A DNA stretch of 64,000 nucleotides from Granulosicoccus sp047634635 (GTDB lineage: Bacteria; Pseudomonadota; Gammaproteobacteria; Granulosicoccales; Granulosicoccaceae), in contig JBLIIE010000004.1 of the NCBI GenBank assembly GCA_047634635.1, forward strand, positions 1-64,000, in the 5' to 3' direction. Each line of letters opens with the position of its first letter. The stretch's first letter is position 1. Below, one piece after another: positions 17,060-26,200 of the stretch. The notes below the pieces were generated by a model that saw only the letters and a list, made by a program, of their open reading frames with translations, did no database searches and was not told the origin of the DNA. Both the position numbers and the translations under genes were made by a program.

Positions 17060-17995
17060 ATGAGTACTTTAATTCTTGCTGAACATGAAGCTGGTGAACT
17101 AAGACCTGCAACATTAAGTGTTGTGACTGCAGCGCTGGCCATCGGTGGCGATGTGGATTTACTGGTTGCCGGTAATGACGTAGCTGGTGTTGCTGAAAAA
17201 GCCGCTCAAATCGCAGGTGTCATGCGGGTGCGGGTAGCTGACGATGTAGCCTATACGCATGAATTGGCCGAAAACCTGTCTGCGTTAGTACTGAAGCATG
17301 CTGAAGGCTATAGCCACATTATGTTTGCAGCGACAGCTGCAGGAAAGAACTGTATGCCTCGCGTTGCGGCATTACTAAATGTGTCAGGTATTTCAGACAT
17401 CATCGAAGTGAAGAGTGCAGATACCTTCGTACGACCTATTTATGCAGGTAATGCTTTGGCTACCGTGCAAAGCTCGGATTCAGTAAAGGTAATTGGTGTA
17501 AGAACAACCTCCTTTGATCCAGCAGCAGCAGCAGGTGGCAGTGCTGTCGTTGAATCTTTAGACGCAGCGGATGCAAATTCCCTTGTCTCTTTTGTAGGTC
17601 AGGAACTGTCTCAATCAGATCGTCCTGAATTGACCAGTGCAGGCATTGTAGTGTCAGGTGGTCGAGGCATGCAAAATGGTGAGAACTTCTCCATGCTCGA
17701 CGAAATTGCGTTAAAACTCAATGCAGCAGTTGGTGCATCTCGAGCGGCAGTAGACGCAGGTTTTGTTCCCAATGAATATCAAGTCGGTCAAACTGGAAAA
17801 GTGGTTGCGCCGGATTTGTACATTGCAGTGGGTATCTCTGGTGCTATCCAGCATCTTGCTGGTATGAAAGATAGTAAAGTCATTGTTGCGATCAACAAGG
17901 ACGAAGAAGCGCCTATTTTTCAGGTAGCAGATTACGGCCTTGTCGCTGATCTGTTCGATGCATTGCCTGAATTGTCAGCTGCTCTGGATAGTTAA
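17060..17995 (+). CDS. etfA: Electron transfer flavoprotein alpha subunit
   Basis: This 311-residue protein has the ETF-alpha FAD-binding C-terminal half: VVSGGRGM, a GQTGKVVAPDLYIAVGISG run and INKDEEAPIFQVADYG. The N-terminal half is the nucleotide-binding-like domain. It forms the heterodimer with EtfB in the cytoplasm. The length and motifs are standard. The downstream gene starts 145 bases later, beyond a possible hairpin. Confidence 0.95.
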   Translation: MSTLILAEHEAGELRPATLSVVTAALAIGGDVDLLVAGNDVAGVAEKAAQIAGVMRVRVADDVAYTHELAENLSALVLKHAEGYSHIMFAATAAGKNCMPRVAALLNVSGISDIIEVKSADTFVRPIYAGNALATVQSSDSVKVIGVRTTSFDPAAAAGGSAVVESLDAADANSLVSFVGQELSQSDRPELTSAGIVVSGGRGMQNGENFSMLDEIALKLNAAVGASRAAVDAGFVPNEYQVGQTGKVVAPDLYIAVGISGAIQHLAGMKDSKVIVAINKDEEAPIFQVADYGLVADLFDALPELSAALDS

Positions 17996-18055
17996 TCTAG
18001 CGGTTTTTTCAACCTGGCTATAGGTCTGGCCGGGTGGTTTCGACGTAGTATCTTC

Positions 18056-18091
18056 ACGGGTTTTGCCATTTAGCAGGGCCCGTTTTCGTTT
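18056..18091 (+). terminator. Possible weak terminator after etfA
   Basis: ACGGG (18056-18060) can pair with CCCGT (18079-18083), followed by TTTCGTTTT. The stem is short and the loop is 18 bases, so this is a weak candidate only. A second imperfect hairpin lies at 18012-18035. Confidence 0.25.
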
Positions 18092-18139
18092 TGAGGCTCA
18101 GGCCTTTATACTGGGGGCATTATTTAGCAGGAGAGTCGT

Positions 18140-18637
18140 ATGGAAAACGGTATTCGAGATGCTATCAGTCGGTCCTTGAAAGAGCTGAAAAACGTTCAGG
18201 ACAGAGTCGAGGAATTCATTGATGATCTGCCAGACGATACAGAGAAAATCAAGAAAACCACCAAGAGTGTGCTTGAGCAGGTAAATGATGTGCTCAATAA
18301 GGCCGTGGAACAAGCAGGTGACAAGGCCGAAGAGGCCCAATTACAGGCCCATCTGGGCGTTATGGAAGCAAAAGACAAGCTAGAGGCCTCCAAGATTGTT
18401 TTAGATGATGTTCTGGGCAAATCGGCAGAAGCCTCTGAAAGATTCCTCGATGAAGCCGAGTTAAAGAAGCATTTGGCGATGATGGAAGCTAAGGAATTCT
18501 GGGAAGAGCGCGGTTCAAAGCTTGCAGAAGAGTTCCAGGCGTCGGCGTCCACCATGCAGGAAGCCGCAACAAAAGCCGCCAGTGACCTCACTGGTATTCT
18601 GAACGAATGGAATGAGCAATTCAAATCCCGACAGTAG
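18140..18637 (+). CDS. Hypothetical coiled-coil protein between etfA and acyl-CoA dehydrogenase
   Basis: The product is 165 residues of charged amphipathic helix rich in Glu, Lys, Ala and Leu, with no signal peptide or membrane segment. An internal near-repeat is visible: AQLQAHLGVMEAKDKLE (near residue 70) and AELKKHLAMMEAKEFWE (near residue 110). No family is recognised. A GGAG ribosome-binding site precedes the ATG, and the acyl-CoA dehydrogenase starts nine bases after the stop, so they are probably cotranscribed. Coiled-coil oligomerisation or membrane-surface binding is possible but unproven. Confidence 0.7.
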   Translation: MENGIRDAISRSLKELKNVQDRVEEFIDDLPDDTEKIKKTTKSVLEQVNDVLNKAVEQAGDKAEEAQLQAHLGVMEAKDKLEASKIVLDDVLGKSAEASERFLDEAELKKHLAMMEAKEFWEERGSKLAEEFQASASTMQEAATKAASDLTGILNEWNEQFKSRQ

Positions 18638-18646
18638 GAATTATCA

Positions 18647-20431
18647 ATGACATATGTAGCTCCGGTAAAAGATATTTCTTTTGTTCTGAATCATATCGTT
18701 GGACTTGACAAAGTTGCAGCGCTCGAGGGTTTCGAAGATGCATCGCCTGACTTGGTCGAGGCGATTCTCGAAGAATCTGCCAAGTTCACTGGTGACGTGC
18801 TTGCCCCACTGAATTGGGTTGGAGATCAGCAAGGCGCCCAGTGGAAGGATGGAGTGGTAACCACTCCAGATGGTTGGCGAGAGGCTTACGCGCAATTTGT
18901 TGAAAATGGTTGGGGCGGCCTGTCGTTTCCTCCTGAATTCGGTGGTCAGGGCCTGCCTATGTGTGTGTCTGCAGCGGTACAGGAAATGTGGCACAGCGCA
19001 AATATGTCATTTGGACTTTGCCCATTGTTAACTCAGGGTGCGGTAGATGCGATTGCTCACCATGCGTCCGACGAACTCAAGCAACAATACTTGCCGAAGA
19101 TGGTGGAGGGTGTCTGGTCGGGCACCATGAACCTGACTGAGCCACAGGCAGGATCTGATTTGGCGGCGGTTAGAACCCAGGCTCAGCCAAGCGATGATCA
19201 CTATCTAATCAAAGGTCAAAAAATCTACATCACCTACGGTGAACATGATTTAACTGAAAATATTATCCATCTAGTGCTAGCCCGGCTCCCAGATGCACCA
19301 GAAGGTGTTAAAGGTATTTCACTGTTTATTGTGCCTAAATTTCTACTCAAAGACGACGGTACACCAGGTGAGCGCAATGATGTACGCTGTTTGTCGATCG
19401 AACATAAGCTGGGCATTCATGCCAGTCCAACGTGTGTCATGTCTTATGGTGATAACGCTGGAGCTGTGGGCTATCTGATCGGTAAGGAAAATCATGGATT
19501 AGGCTACATGTTTACCATGATGAATCAGGCCAGACATGCAGTGGGTGTTGAAGGTTACGGTATCGCTGAGCGTTCTTACCAGCAGGCCTTGAGTTACGCA
19601 CGTGATCGAAAGCAGGGCAAAACACTGCTGGGCAAAGGAGAAGATGATCAAGCCATCATCAATCATCCTGATGTACGTCGAATTTTGATGACCATGAAAT
19701 CCACTATTGACGCTATGCGCTGCCTTGGGCTTGAATGTGCAGCATCATTTGATCAGGCACGTCGTCATCCGGATGAAGAGGTTCGGATTCGCATGCAGCG
19801 CCGGGGTGAGCTCTTAACACCGCTCGTAAAAGGTTGGTCGACTGAGATGGGGGTTGATCTGTGCTCTTTAGGCGTTCAAGTACATGGAGGTATGGGTTTT
19901 ATTGAGGAAACGGGTGCTGCCCAATACCTACGTGATTCACGTATAGCACCGATCTACGAAGGCACAACAGCCATTCAGGCCAATGATTTAATTGGCCGCA
20001 AGACAGCACGTGACGGTGGCATAGGCATGGCTGAATTAATACAGGATATGCGCGCCACACTAACCGAACTAGAGCAGCACGATGATGTAAATTTGAAAGC
20101 CATTATCAAACGATTTGAGCCTGCGGTAACTGCTGCTGAATCTGCCACTGAGTGGTTGTTAGGTCAGAACGATGCCACCTTGCCGGCAGCATCCTCTGTC
20201 GAATTTCTCATGCTGCACGGTCGTCTGGCAGGTGGCTGGATGATGGCTAGATCTGCACTGGCGGCCAAAAATCTATCCACCACTGCAGATGCTGATCAGG
20301 CTTATCTTGAAGCAAAAATTATACTGGCCAGGTACTACGCTGAACGTACGCTTCCTTTGGTGGAATCTTCTCTTACCGTCATTGTAGATAGTGCGCAAAC
20401 TACTGTCGCTCTTGATCAGGCCTCTCTGTAA
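18647..20431 (+). CDS. Acyl-CoA dehydrogenase (594-residue type)
   Basis: This has the long acyl-CoA dehydrogenase layout: a short N-terminal extension, NLTEPQAGSDL (FAD/substrate loop), GVQVHGGMGF, and the catalytic Glu in IYEGTTAIQAND, then a C-terminal extension of about 130 residues. This form uses ETF as electron acceptor and commonly acts on medium/long acyl chains, though some relatives use 3-methylthiopropionyl-CoA, so the substrate is open. Location next to etfBA supports electron transfer to ETF. A convergent gene follows, with a shared hairpin between them. Confidence 0.92.
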   Translation: MTYVAPVKDISFVLNHIVGLDKVAALEGFEDASPDLVEAILEESAKFTGDVLAPLNWVGDQQGAQWKDGVVTTPDGWREAYAQFVENGWGGLSFPPEFGGQGLPMCVSAAVQEMWHSANMSFGLCPLLTQGAVDAIAHHASDELKQQYLPKMVEGVWSGTMNLTEPQAGSDLAAVRTQAQPSDDHYLIKGQKIYITYGEHDLTENIIHLVLARLPDAPEGVKGISLFIVPKFLLKDDGTPGERNDVRCLSIEHKLGIHASPTCVMSYGDNAGAVGYLIGKENHGLGYMFTMMNQARHAVGVEGYGIAERSYQQALSYARDRKQGKTLLGKGEDDQAIINHPDVRRILMTMKSTIDAMRCLGLECAASFDQARRHPDEEVRIRMQRRGELLTPLVKGWSTEMGVDLCSLGVQVHGGMGFIEETGAAQYLRDSRIAPIYEGTTAIQANDLIGRKTARDGGIGMAELIQDMRATLTELEQHDDVNLKAIIKRFEPAVTAAESATEWLLGQNDATLPAASSVEFLMLHGRLAGGWMMARSALAAKNLSTTADADQAYLEAKIILARYYAERTLPLVESSLTVIVDSAQTTVALDQASL

Positions 20432-20453
20432 CTAAAAGCCTAGGTATAAATCC

Positions 20454-20482
20454 ATAAGTGGGTGGGGTTTACGCCCACTTAT
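20454..20482. terminator. Bidirectional hairpin between convergent genes
   Basis: ATAAGTGGG (20454-20462) and CCCACTTAT (20474-20482) form a perfect nine-base stem with an 11-base loop. It lies in the 57-base gap between the ends of the acyl-CoA dehydrogenase (+) and the hydrolase gene (-). There is no long T-run on either side, but its position fits a shared terminator. Confidence 0.5.
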
Positions 20483-20488
20483 TGCTAG

Positions 20489-21502
20489 TCAGGCCCAGTT
20501 AGCATTGTGGTCTTTATCAATTAATACTGCCCGAACACCCTCTACAAGATCAGGGTGAAAAGCTGCCTGCATGGTTAGGTCTAGTTCTGTGGCCAGGCAA
20601 TTTTCCAATGTCATGCCTTTTGTTTTCTCAAACAACGTTAATGTTATTGAAAAGGAGTAAGGGGAGCCTTTGTCCATTAATGTTAGTAGTTTTGCAGCAT
20701 CTTCGTTGAGTGGTGATGCATCATTCAATCGTGCCTTTGTTGACTCGATATCGCCACTGGAAAACCATTCTTCTCTTTGTCGAAGCACTTCGTTAAATTC
20801 ATCATCTATTGTGTTTTCGCTGAGCCTATCGAGGCAGTTCTGAACCAGAACTTGTATCGAGTTCGTATCCTCAGTTTCCTCAACTTTGTCCGCGTTCTCT
20901 TGATTCAAATTTTCAAGTTGCTTGAGCAAGGTGGAAAGTTGATCACGCTTGATGTAGTGTGTTGCGAGTCCTGCCTGGACTGTATGTTGTCCCTTGACAG
21001 GCGCTGCCGTCAGCGCAAGCCAGTTACCGCAGTTGTACGGTAAGTCTTGCAGGAAATGGCTGGCTCCAACATCCGGGAAAAATCCGATTCGAGATTCAGG
21101 CATGGCCATAAGCGCGTTTTCTGTAGCGACAACAAATTGCCCATGCACTGATAAGCCCAGTCCACCACCCATAGCTACACCGTCAATCAGGCTGATGTAC
21201 GGCTTTGAACATTCAGCGATCGCAAGATTCAAAGCGTATTCCTGCGTGAAGAAATGTTTAATCGACTCCTTGTCATCTTCGATAACCCATTGGCGAATAC
21301 GTTTCATGTCCCCGCCAGCACAAAATGCTCTTTCGCTGTTGGAGCGAAGCACGATGACGTGCACAGTCGCATTTTGTTCATGCTCACGAAGACCATTGCG
21401 GAGTTCGTCCAGCATCTCCTGAGTTATTGCGTTGAGCGTGGTGGATTTGGTAAGTGTTAGGTAACCGACAGATCCGATTAGTTCTAAAGACACGCCACTC
21501 AT
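20489..21502 (-). CDS. 3-hydroxyisobutyryl-CoA hydrolase-like enoyl-CoA hydratase family protein
   Basis: This 337-residue crotonase-fold protein has features of the HIBYL-CoA hydrolase branch: DGVAMGGGLGLSVHGQF, then AMPESRIGFFPDVGASHFL with the Glu and Asp typical of the hydrolase, and a long C-terminal domain. It would hydrolyse 3-hydroxyisobutyryl-CoA in valine degradation; a plain hydratase role is the alternative. The ATG at 21502 overlaps the stop of the DUF952 gene by four bases, so the two minus-strand genes are coupled. Confidence 0.82.
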   Translation of the reverse strand: MSGVSLELIGSVGYLTLTKSTTLNAITQEMLDELRNGLREHEQNATVHVIVLRSNSERAFCAGGDMKRIRQWVIEDDKESIKHFFTQEYALNLAIAECSKPYISLIDGVAMGGGLGLSVHGQFVVATENALMAMPESRIGFFPDVGASHFLQDLPYNCGNWLALTAAPVKGQHTVQAGLATHYIKRDQLSTLLKQLENLNQENADKVEETEDTNSIQVLVQNCLDRLSENTIDDEFNEVLRQREEWFSSGDIESTKARLNDASPLNEDAAKLLTLMDKGSPYSFSITLTLFEKTKGMTLENCLATELDLTMQAAFHPDLVEGVRAVLIDKDHNANWA

Positions 21503-21843
21503 GAGTACAGTCCTTCTCTTTCGATGGAGTTAATTCCAAATGCTATGACGTCAACGATAGCCGATCGATTGATTACACCGTATACATGTGGAAACAATTC
21601 TGATCCGCCTACGGTGTTTTCGTGAATCAGAGCGGGTTCAAGTGCTTCAACATCCAATACCAACAACACAACATCATCGATGTCCTGGTAGTAGCGTGAG
21701 ACGACACCTGCTAGCTGGTGTCTGTCGCAGCAATGAATGAATCCTTCTGAGGTTAATGAATCGCATTGGTAGTCGTCGTTACTGTTGATAGTATCAATGT
21801 CTATCAAATTAGCGATATGGAAAATACAGGATTTATTAGTCAT
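21499..21843 (-). CDS. DUF952 family protein
   Basis: The ATG at 21843 gives 114 residues starting MTNKSCIFHIANL; a longer in-frame start at 21918 adds 25 unsupported residues. The DUF952 pattern is clear: IFHI near the start, SLTSEGFIHCCDRHQ in the middle and ELFPHVYG near the end. DUF952 proteins are small cytoplasmic proteins of unknown function with an ADP-ribosyltransferase-like fold suggested in the literature. It overlaps the hydrolase gene by four bases. Confidence 0.78.
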   Translation of the reverse strand: MTNKSCIFHIANLIDIDTINSNDDYQCDSLTSEGFIHCCDRHQLAGVVSRYYQDIDDVVLLVLDVEALEPALIHENTVGGSELFPHVYGVINRSAIVDVIAFGINSIEREGLYS

Positions 21844-21955
21844 GGCGGATCTTAGCGTACTGCGCCATTTTAGTGTTTCGCAGACCCTTAGGCTTGACGG
21901 CGAATATTGAGCCTGCAACGATAGCTACTAGCCGAACCTGACAAGAGTCATTGCC

Positions 21956-22726
21956 ATGCAATTTGAAACCATTAAATCGAGTGTTCTGAACGGGGTAGGC
22001 ACCCTGACACTTAACAGACCCAACGCGATGAACGCGCTTAATCAGCAGATGATGCTGGAAGTTAGTGAACTCATCAGACGATGGGAGAACGACGCGAGCA
22101 TCAGGGTAATCATTCTAACTGGATCTGAAAAGGCCTTTGCTGCTGGAGCCGATATCAGTGAAATGGTGGATATTGAGTACCTTGATGCGCTTGAAGATAA
22201 CTTTCTCAACACCTGGACCTGCATAGCCGATTGCCGTAAGCCCATAATTGCTGCCGTCGCAGGCTATGCGCTGGGTGGTGGCTGCGAAATAGCTATGATG
22301 TGCGATTTTATTCTGGCAGCAGACACCGCCCAGTTCGGTCAGCCTGAAATTCGTATCGGTACGATGCCAGGCTTGGGAGGTACTCAACGACTGACTGGCC
22401 TGATCGGTAAATGCAAGGCCATGGAATTGTGCCTTACAGGCAGATTGATGGAGGCTGAGGAGGCTGAGCGTGCTGGCCTGGTGGCAAGAATTGTCTCAGT
22501 TGATGAGCTTTTATCAGACGCTCAGAAAACTGCTGAGCGAATTGCTGGATTCTCATCTCCTGCAGTGCAGTTAGTGAGGGAGGCGGTGCAAGCATCGTTG
22601 GAAACTAATTTACAACAAGGATTACGAGTAGAGAGGCGCTCTTTCTATTCATTGTTTGGTAGCCATGATCAGAAAGAAGGTATGGGGGCGTTCTTAGCCA
22701 AGCGGGATCCGAGATTCGATCGATGA
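21956..22726 (+). CDS. Enoyl-CoA hydratase
   Basis: This is a 256-residue standard crotonase with FAAGADISEM (oxyanion hole), GYALGGGCEIAMMCD and GQPEIRIGTMPGLGGTQRL carrying both catalytic glutamates, and a C-terminal GMGAFLAKRDPRF. It hydrates 2-enoyl-CoA to 3-hydroxyacyl-CoA in fatty acid or branched-chain amino acid degradation. It is transcribed divergently from the DUF952/hydrolase pair, with starts 113 bases apart. A 321-base gap follows. Confidence 0.92.
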   Translation: MQFETIKSSVLNGVGTLTLNRPNAMNALNQQMMLEVSELIRRWENDASIRVIILTGSEKAFAAGADISEMVDIEYLDALEDNFLNTWTCIADCRKPIIAAVAGYALGGGCEIAMMCDFILAADTAQFGQPEIRIGTMPGLGGTQRLTGLIGKCKAMELCLTGRLMEAEEAERAGLVARIVSVDELLSDAQKTAERIAGFSSPAVQLVREAVQASLETNLQQGLRVERRSFYSLFGSHDQKEGMGAFLAKRDPRFDR

Positions 22727-23047
22727 TTTATATAACTGTCGTCGCCACCTAGCGAAGAATATTTTGATCTGAATTCTATCCAGCGACAAACGAATTGGTG
22801 GCAGTTCAGGGGGTCGTATTAGGCCAGTAAAAATCGATAAATCCCAATTGAATCAAAAAGATAATTGTGCTTCAGAAGGCCAATCATGCTAACAAACATT
22901 GTGTTCGAGGTCACAATCAGTGATGAAATCCGTGCACAAGGGCTAGTTCACCTAGGACAATCAATTGCATTTTAAGACGTATCTGAGGATACTTTACAGA
23001 TTGCCTCTCGCCTTGAGGCATTCACCCCACATCAACTTGGAGTTTGA
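22727..23047. other. Intergenic region before the TauA-like gene
   Basis: I see no convincing gene here. A 29-codon ORF at 22886-22975 has a purine-rich AGAAGG upstream but no recognisable product. The right part holds the candidate promoter listed separately and the TTGGAG ribosome-binding site of the binding-protein gene. Confidence 0.5.
22965..22993 (+). promoter_or_regulatory. Candidate sigma70 promoter for the TauA-like gene
   Basis: TTGCAT (22965-22970) and GATACT (22988-22993) are 17 bases apart, matching four of six consensus bases in each box. The gene starts 55 bases downstream with a good ribosome-binding site. Pattern match only. Confidence 0.35.
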
Positions 23048-24022
23048 ATGAATTTTCGTAAAACCTTAATACAAGCCGTAACGGTGGCGGCGCTGACAGT
23101 GGCTGGCACCGCAGTTCAAGCCGCTGACGAAGTTAATGTCGCATTCTTCCTGGAGTGGGCGACGCCTAACCAGGTTGCAAAAGTTCTGAAAACTTATGAT
23201 GACGAGATGGGTGTACCTGTCAACTGGACCAGCTTCGATGCTGGCACTCAGATGACTGAAGCTATGCTTGCTGGTGACATCGATATTTCCTTCAGCCAGG
23301 GCCTGGCTCCTTTCATCAATGCGGTAAACGCAAACGCACCCATCAAGTTGGTTGCTATTGCTGTTCAGTACCCAGCTAACGACTGTGTTGTTCGCACTGG
23401 CGAAGGTATTGACAGCAGCAATGCTTCTGAATTGGAAGGTAAGTCCGTAGCGGTTCCATTGGCTACAATGGCTGACTACAGCTTCCGCATGATGATGCGT
23501 GCTCTGGAAGTTGATGTTTCTGAAATCACTGTAATTGATCAGGTTCCTGCGGATGCAGCAGTTTCACTGGCCGATGGCGCTGTCGCTATGGCATGTGGTT
23601 TTGGTGGAAACGCGATGGCCAAGATGTATGAAGCTGGCGAAGTTCTCATGACTCCTGAGCAGAAAGATGCAGCGGGCATCATCAGCTTTGACGTCGTCTC
23701 TGTAACTGAAAAATTTATGCAAGAGAACCCTGATCTTCTGCGTACATTCCTTGAAGTCACAGATGCTGCCAACGTGAACTTTGGCGACACTGAAGACGAA
23801 ATGCTTGTCATCGCAAGAGATGCAGCTATGAGTGTTGAAGACTCACGTGCTCAAATGGCTACAATGACTTTTCCGTCAGCTTCTTTACAGCTTGAGACAT
23901 ATTTCAACGATAATGGTTTGGCGTCAGCAGCTATTGCTATTGTTGGTAACGCTTTTGCGACTGCAGAAAACCCTGCGTTGGAAGACTACTCTGTTGCTAT
24001 CGATACTTCATTCCTGAAGTAA
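23048..24022 (+). CDS. TauA-like ABC transporter substrate-binding protein (orphan)
   Basis: The 324-residue protein has a signal peptide ending VQA (residue 25) and the periplasmic binding fold of the taurine/nitrate/sulfonate group (FFLEWATPNQVAK, DISFSQGLAPFINAV, GKSVAVPLATMADYSFR). It should bind a small organic anion such as taurine or a related compound, though the ligand cannot be read from sequence. No permease or ATPase gene is nearby, and a strong terminator follows, so it is a monocistronic binding protein whose partners must be elsewhere. Confidence 0.85.
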   Translation: MNFRKTLIQAVTVAALTVAGTAVQAADEVNVAFFLEWATPNQVAKVLKTYDDEMGVPVNWTSFDAGTQMTEAMLAGDIDISFSQGLAPFINAVNANAPIKLVAIAVQYPANDCVVRTGEGIDSSNASELEGKSVAVPLATMADYSFRMMMRALEVDVSEITVIDQVPADAAVSLADGAVAMACGFGGNAMAKMYEAGEVLMTPEQKDAAGIISFDVVSVTEKFMQENPDLLRTFLEVTDAANVNFGDTEDEMLVIARDAAMSVEDSRAQMATMTFPSASLQLETYFNDNGLASAAIAIVGNAFATAENPALEDYSVAIDTSFLK

Positions 24023-24075
24023 GTCGATACAAATGATGGATTGAGGTCAAACAGGCTACGATCCATTTGTATTTG

Positions 24076-24107
24076 AAAAAAGGCCGATTTTTATCGGCCT
24101 TTTTTTG
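24076..24107 (+). terminator. Strong intrinsic terminator after the TauA-like gene
   Basis: AGGCCGAT (24081-24088), a TTTT loop and ATCGGCCT (24093-24100) form a perfect stem, flanked by an A-run upstream and a seven-base T-run downstream. This is a textbook rho-independent terminator 54 bases after the stop codon; the A-run would also make it work on the minus strand for the racemase-family pseudogene. Confidence 0.9.
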
Positions 24108-24137
24108 TTGGATTATTAAGTATTTGACGTTCCTATT

Positions 24138-24857
24138 TCAAAACTGTCTTGGCACAAGGCCTGATTGAAACCAGTTGATAAGCGTGTAAATTGAAAATAC
24201 AGGCAAGCCGGTTCTTTTTCGTATATTTGCGGCATACGGGACCATTTTCGTGCACTCCAATACAATAGCTCCAATGTCTGGGTGCTGTCTGAGTAGTTCT
24301 CTGGCAGCTTCCAGGTTGTCTACACGGCAGGCAACAAAATCCATGTGGGGTTCATCGGCCAATATGAGGCGCGTAAACTCATTGCGATTCTCTGTACCTG
24401 CCACTGGTGTGTTTAGGCGGGCGCCAGCAGCTATGAGATGATCGGCTGTGAGATGTTTTGCATGAAACGTCAAAACACCCACGCATTTTCCTGTTGGGAA
24501 AAGGGCCTGAACCCAAGGTGCTTGCATCAATGATGACGTGGCAACGGGAACTCTAATGGCGGACCTTAGTTCGTTTTGGAAAAGTGACAGAAATCCACAA
24601 CTCGTTGTTATACCGTCGGCGCCCTGGTCAACTAGTTCTGTTGCTGCTGCGATGAACAGTGCCAGTAGTTCACCGCTATCTGCTGACAATGCAGTTGTCG
24701 CAGACTATCCTCGAACGATTCGATAGAGCACCGGAAAATTCCGGCTGTTGGCATTGCCAAGATTACCGAGAACCCGGGGAAATTGTGTTTCCAGCATGAG
24801 AATACCCACGCTGGCGACAAGCGCGTGATTATTTTTATTTTGTTCTATACTATTCAT
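24138..24857 (-). pseudogene. Asp/Glu racemase-family gene interrupted by one in-frame TAG
   Basis: Reading from ATG 24857, the frame gives SVGILMLETQFPRVLGNLGNA and FPVLYRIVRG, then a single TAG at 24705-24707, then continues in the same frame as SATTALSADSGELLALF, DQGADGITTSCGFLS and LECTKMVPYAANIR to the stop at 24138. Both halves are clearly one aspartate/glutamate/hydantoin racemase-like protein with the Cys residues TSCG and LECT still present. A longer start at 24935 is also open. There is no frameshift. The downstream half has a TTG at 24689 that might restart translation. It is divergent from the D-amino-acid dehydrogenase gene, a sensible functional neighbour. Confidence 0.8.
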
Positions 24858-24946
24858 CGGTTTACCATAGCAATCAAAGCCAAATTTCGTCGGTAGTTTT
24901 GTGCTATCCCGTCGGTAAACTTCAATCAGACCCATACATTTGAATC

Positions 24947-26200
24947 ATGAGCCAACAAACAGAAACTTCGCATACCGTGGTGGTCGGGGCAGGGATCGTC
25001 GGCGTCGCAACAGCGCTTTGGCTAGTCAGGGCAGGGCGTAAGGTCACATTGTTAGATAAAAATGCTCCTGGAGAAGGCACGTCGCATGGAAATGCCGGTG
25101 TGCTGGCAGCTTGCGCAATGGTTCCCGTAACGACGCCGGGTCTCCTTTTAAAAGCACCAAAAATGCTGTTCAGTCCAGAGTTCCCATTGTTCATGCGTTG
25201 GTCATATCTTCCTAAATTGGCGCCTTGGTTATACCGATACCTTTCGTTTGCCAATGATAAAGACACACAGCGCATCGCTGAACGACTGAACTACATTGTG
25301 GGTGACAGTGTGGAGCAGCATCACGATTTGGCTGGGAATACAAAAGCTGACGAATGGCTGATTCCGTCCGAATACCAGTTTGCTTACCGATCCAGAGCTG
25401 AGTTTGATGCTGATAGTTATGTCTGGAACCTGCGTCGCGAGCATGGTTTCACTCCGGAATTAATTGAGGGACCTGCCGTGCATGAGAAAGAGCCTGCGTT
25501 GAACTCTGATCTCAATCTGCTTGCCGTAATGAAAGATCATGGGCATATTCGTAGTCCAGGAAAATACGTGAAGGCCTTGGCTGACGTATTTCAGGATTTG
25601 GGTGGTTCGTTTCAAGTAGCCTCAGTTAAAGACATCGAGTTAATGGATGACAAAGTCAAATCGGTAGTTACAGATCAGGGTGCCATAGCGTGTGATTCAG
25701 TTGTGCTTGCCATGGGTGTTTGGTCGGGGCCTATTGCCAAGAAGCTGGGGTTGAATATTCCAATGGAGGCAGAGCGTGGATATCATGTTATTTTCAAGAA
25801 TCCGTCTCAACAGGTGAGTTGCCCAACCATGATAACTTCTGGGAAATTTGTGGCGACGCCTATGGATGACGGGATGCGCTGTGCAGGAATGGTGGAATTT
25901 GGAGGTCTTGAAGCTGGCCCGTCTAAGGCACCCATTAATTTTCTTATGCGCAAATTTAAGACAACATTTCCCGATGTGACTTATAGCGAGACAGAGGAGT
26001 GGTTAGGGCATCGCCCCGCTCCTATTGATAGCCTGCCATTTGTTGGGCAAATTCGAAATACTGGTATTTACACGGGTTTTGGCCATCAACATATTGGCCT
26101 GACCGGTGGCGCTAAAACTGGGCGAGTCATAGCTGGCCTGATTAGCGGTGAGCAGGACGACTCTGAACTAACGGCGTTCCGACCTGATAGATTCAGTTGA
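24947..26200 (+). CDS. D-amino-acid dehydrogenase-like FAD oxidoreductase
   Basis: The 417-residue DAO-fold protein has the FAD motif VVVGAGIVGVATALWL near the N-terminus, TSHGNAGVL, a central substrate region and a C-terminal YTGFGHQHIGLTGGAKTG, as in DadA-type enzymes. It would oxidise D-amino acids to keto acids, passing electrons to the membrane. The ATG at 24947 is 90 bases from the divergent racemase-family start. Racemase plus dehydrogenase plus a decayed TRAP importer downstream suggest a former amino-acid uptake and oxidation locus. Confidence 0.88.
   Translation: MSQQTETSHTVVVGAGIVGVATALWLVRAGRKVTLLDKNAPGEGTSHGNAGVLAACAMVPVTTPGLLLKAPKMLFSPEFPLFMRWSYLPKLAPWLYRYLSFANDKDTQRIAERLNYIVGDSVEQHHDLAGNTKADEWLIPSEYQFAYRSRAEFDADSYVWNLRREHGFTPELIEGPAVHEKEPALNSDLNLLAVMKDHGHIRSPGKYVKALADVFQDLGGSFQVASVKDIELMDDKVKSVVTDQGAIACDSVVLAMGVWSGPIAKKLGLNIPMEAERGYHVIFKNPSQQVSCPTMITSGKFVATPMDDGMRCAGMVEFGGLEAGPSKAPINFLMRKFKTTFPDVTYSETEEWLGHRPAPIDSLPFVGQIRNTGIYTGFGHQHIGLTGGAKTGRVIAGLISGEQDDSELTAFRPDRFS

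Noticed and set aside
22886..22975. 29-codon ORF with a purine-rich upstream stretch
   Set aside because: It is too short to judge, has no known motif, and lies in a promoter-bearing intergenic region.
24705..24707. TAG as a recoded (selenocysteine-like or pyrrolysine) codon
   Set aside because: No recoding element is visible, other genes in the window end normally in TAG, and nearby TRAP genes carry all three stop types, which fits decay better.
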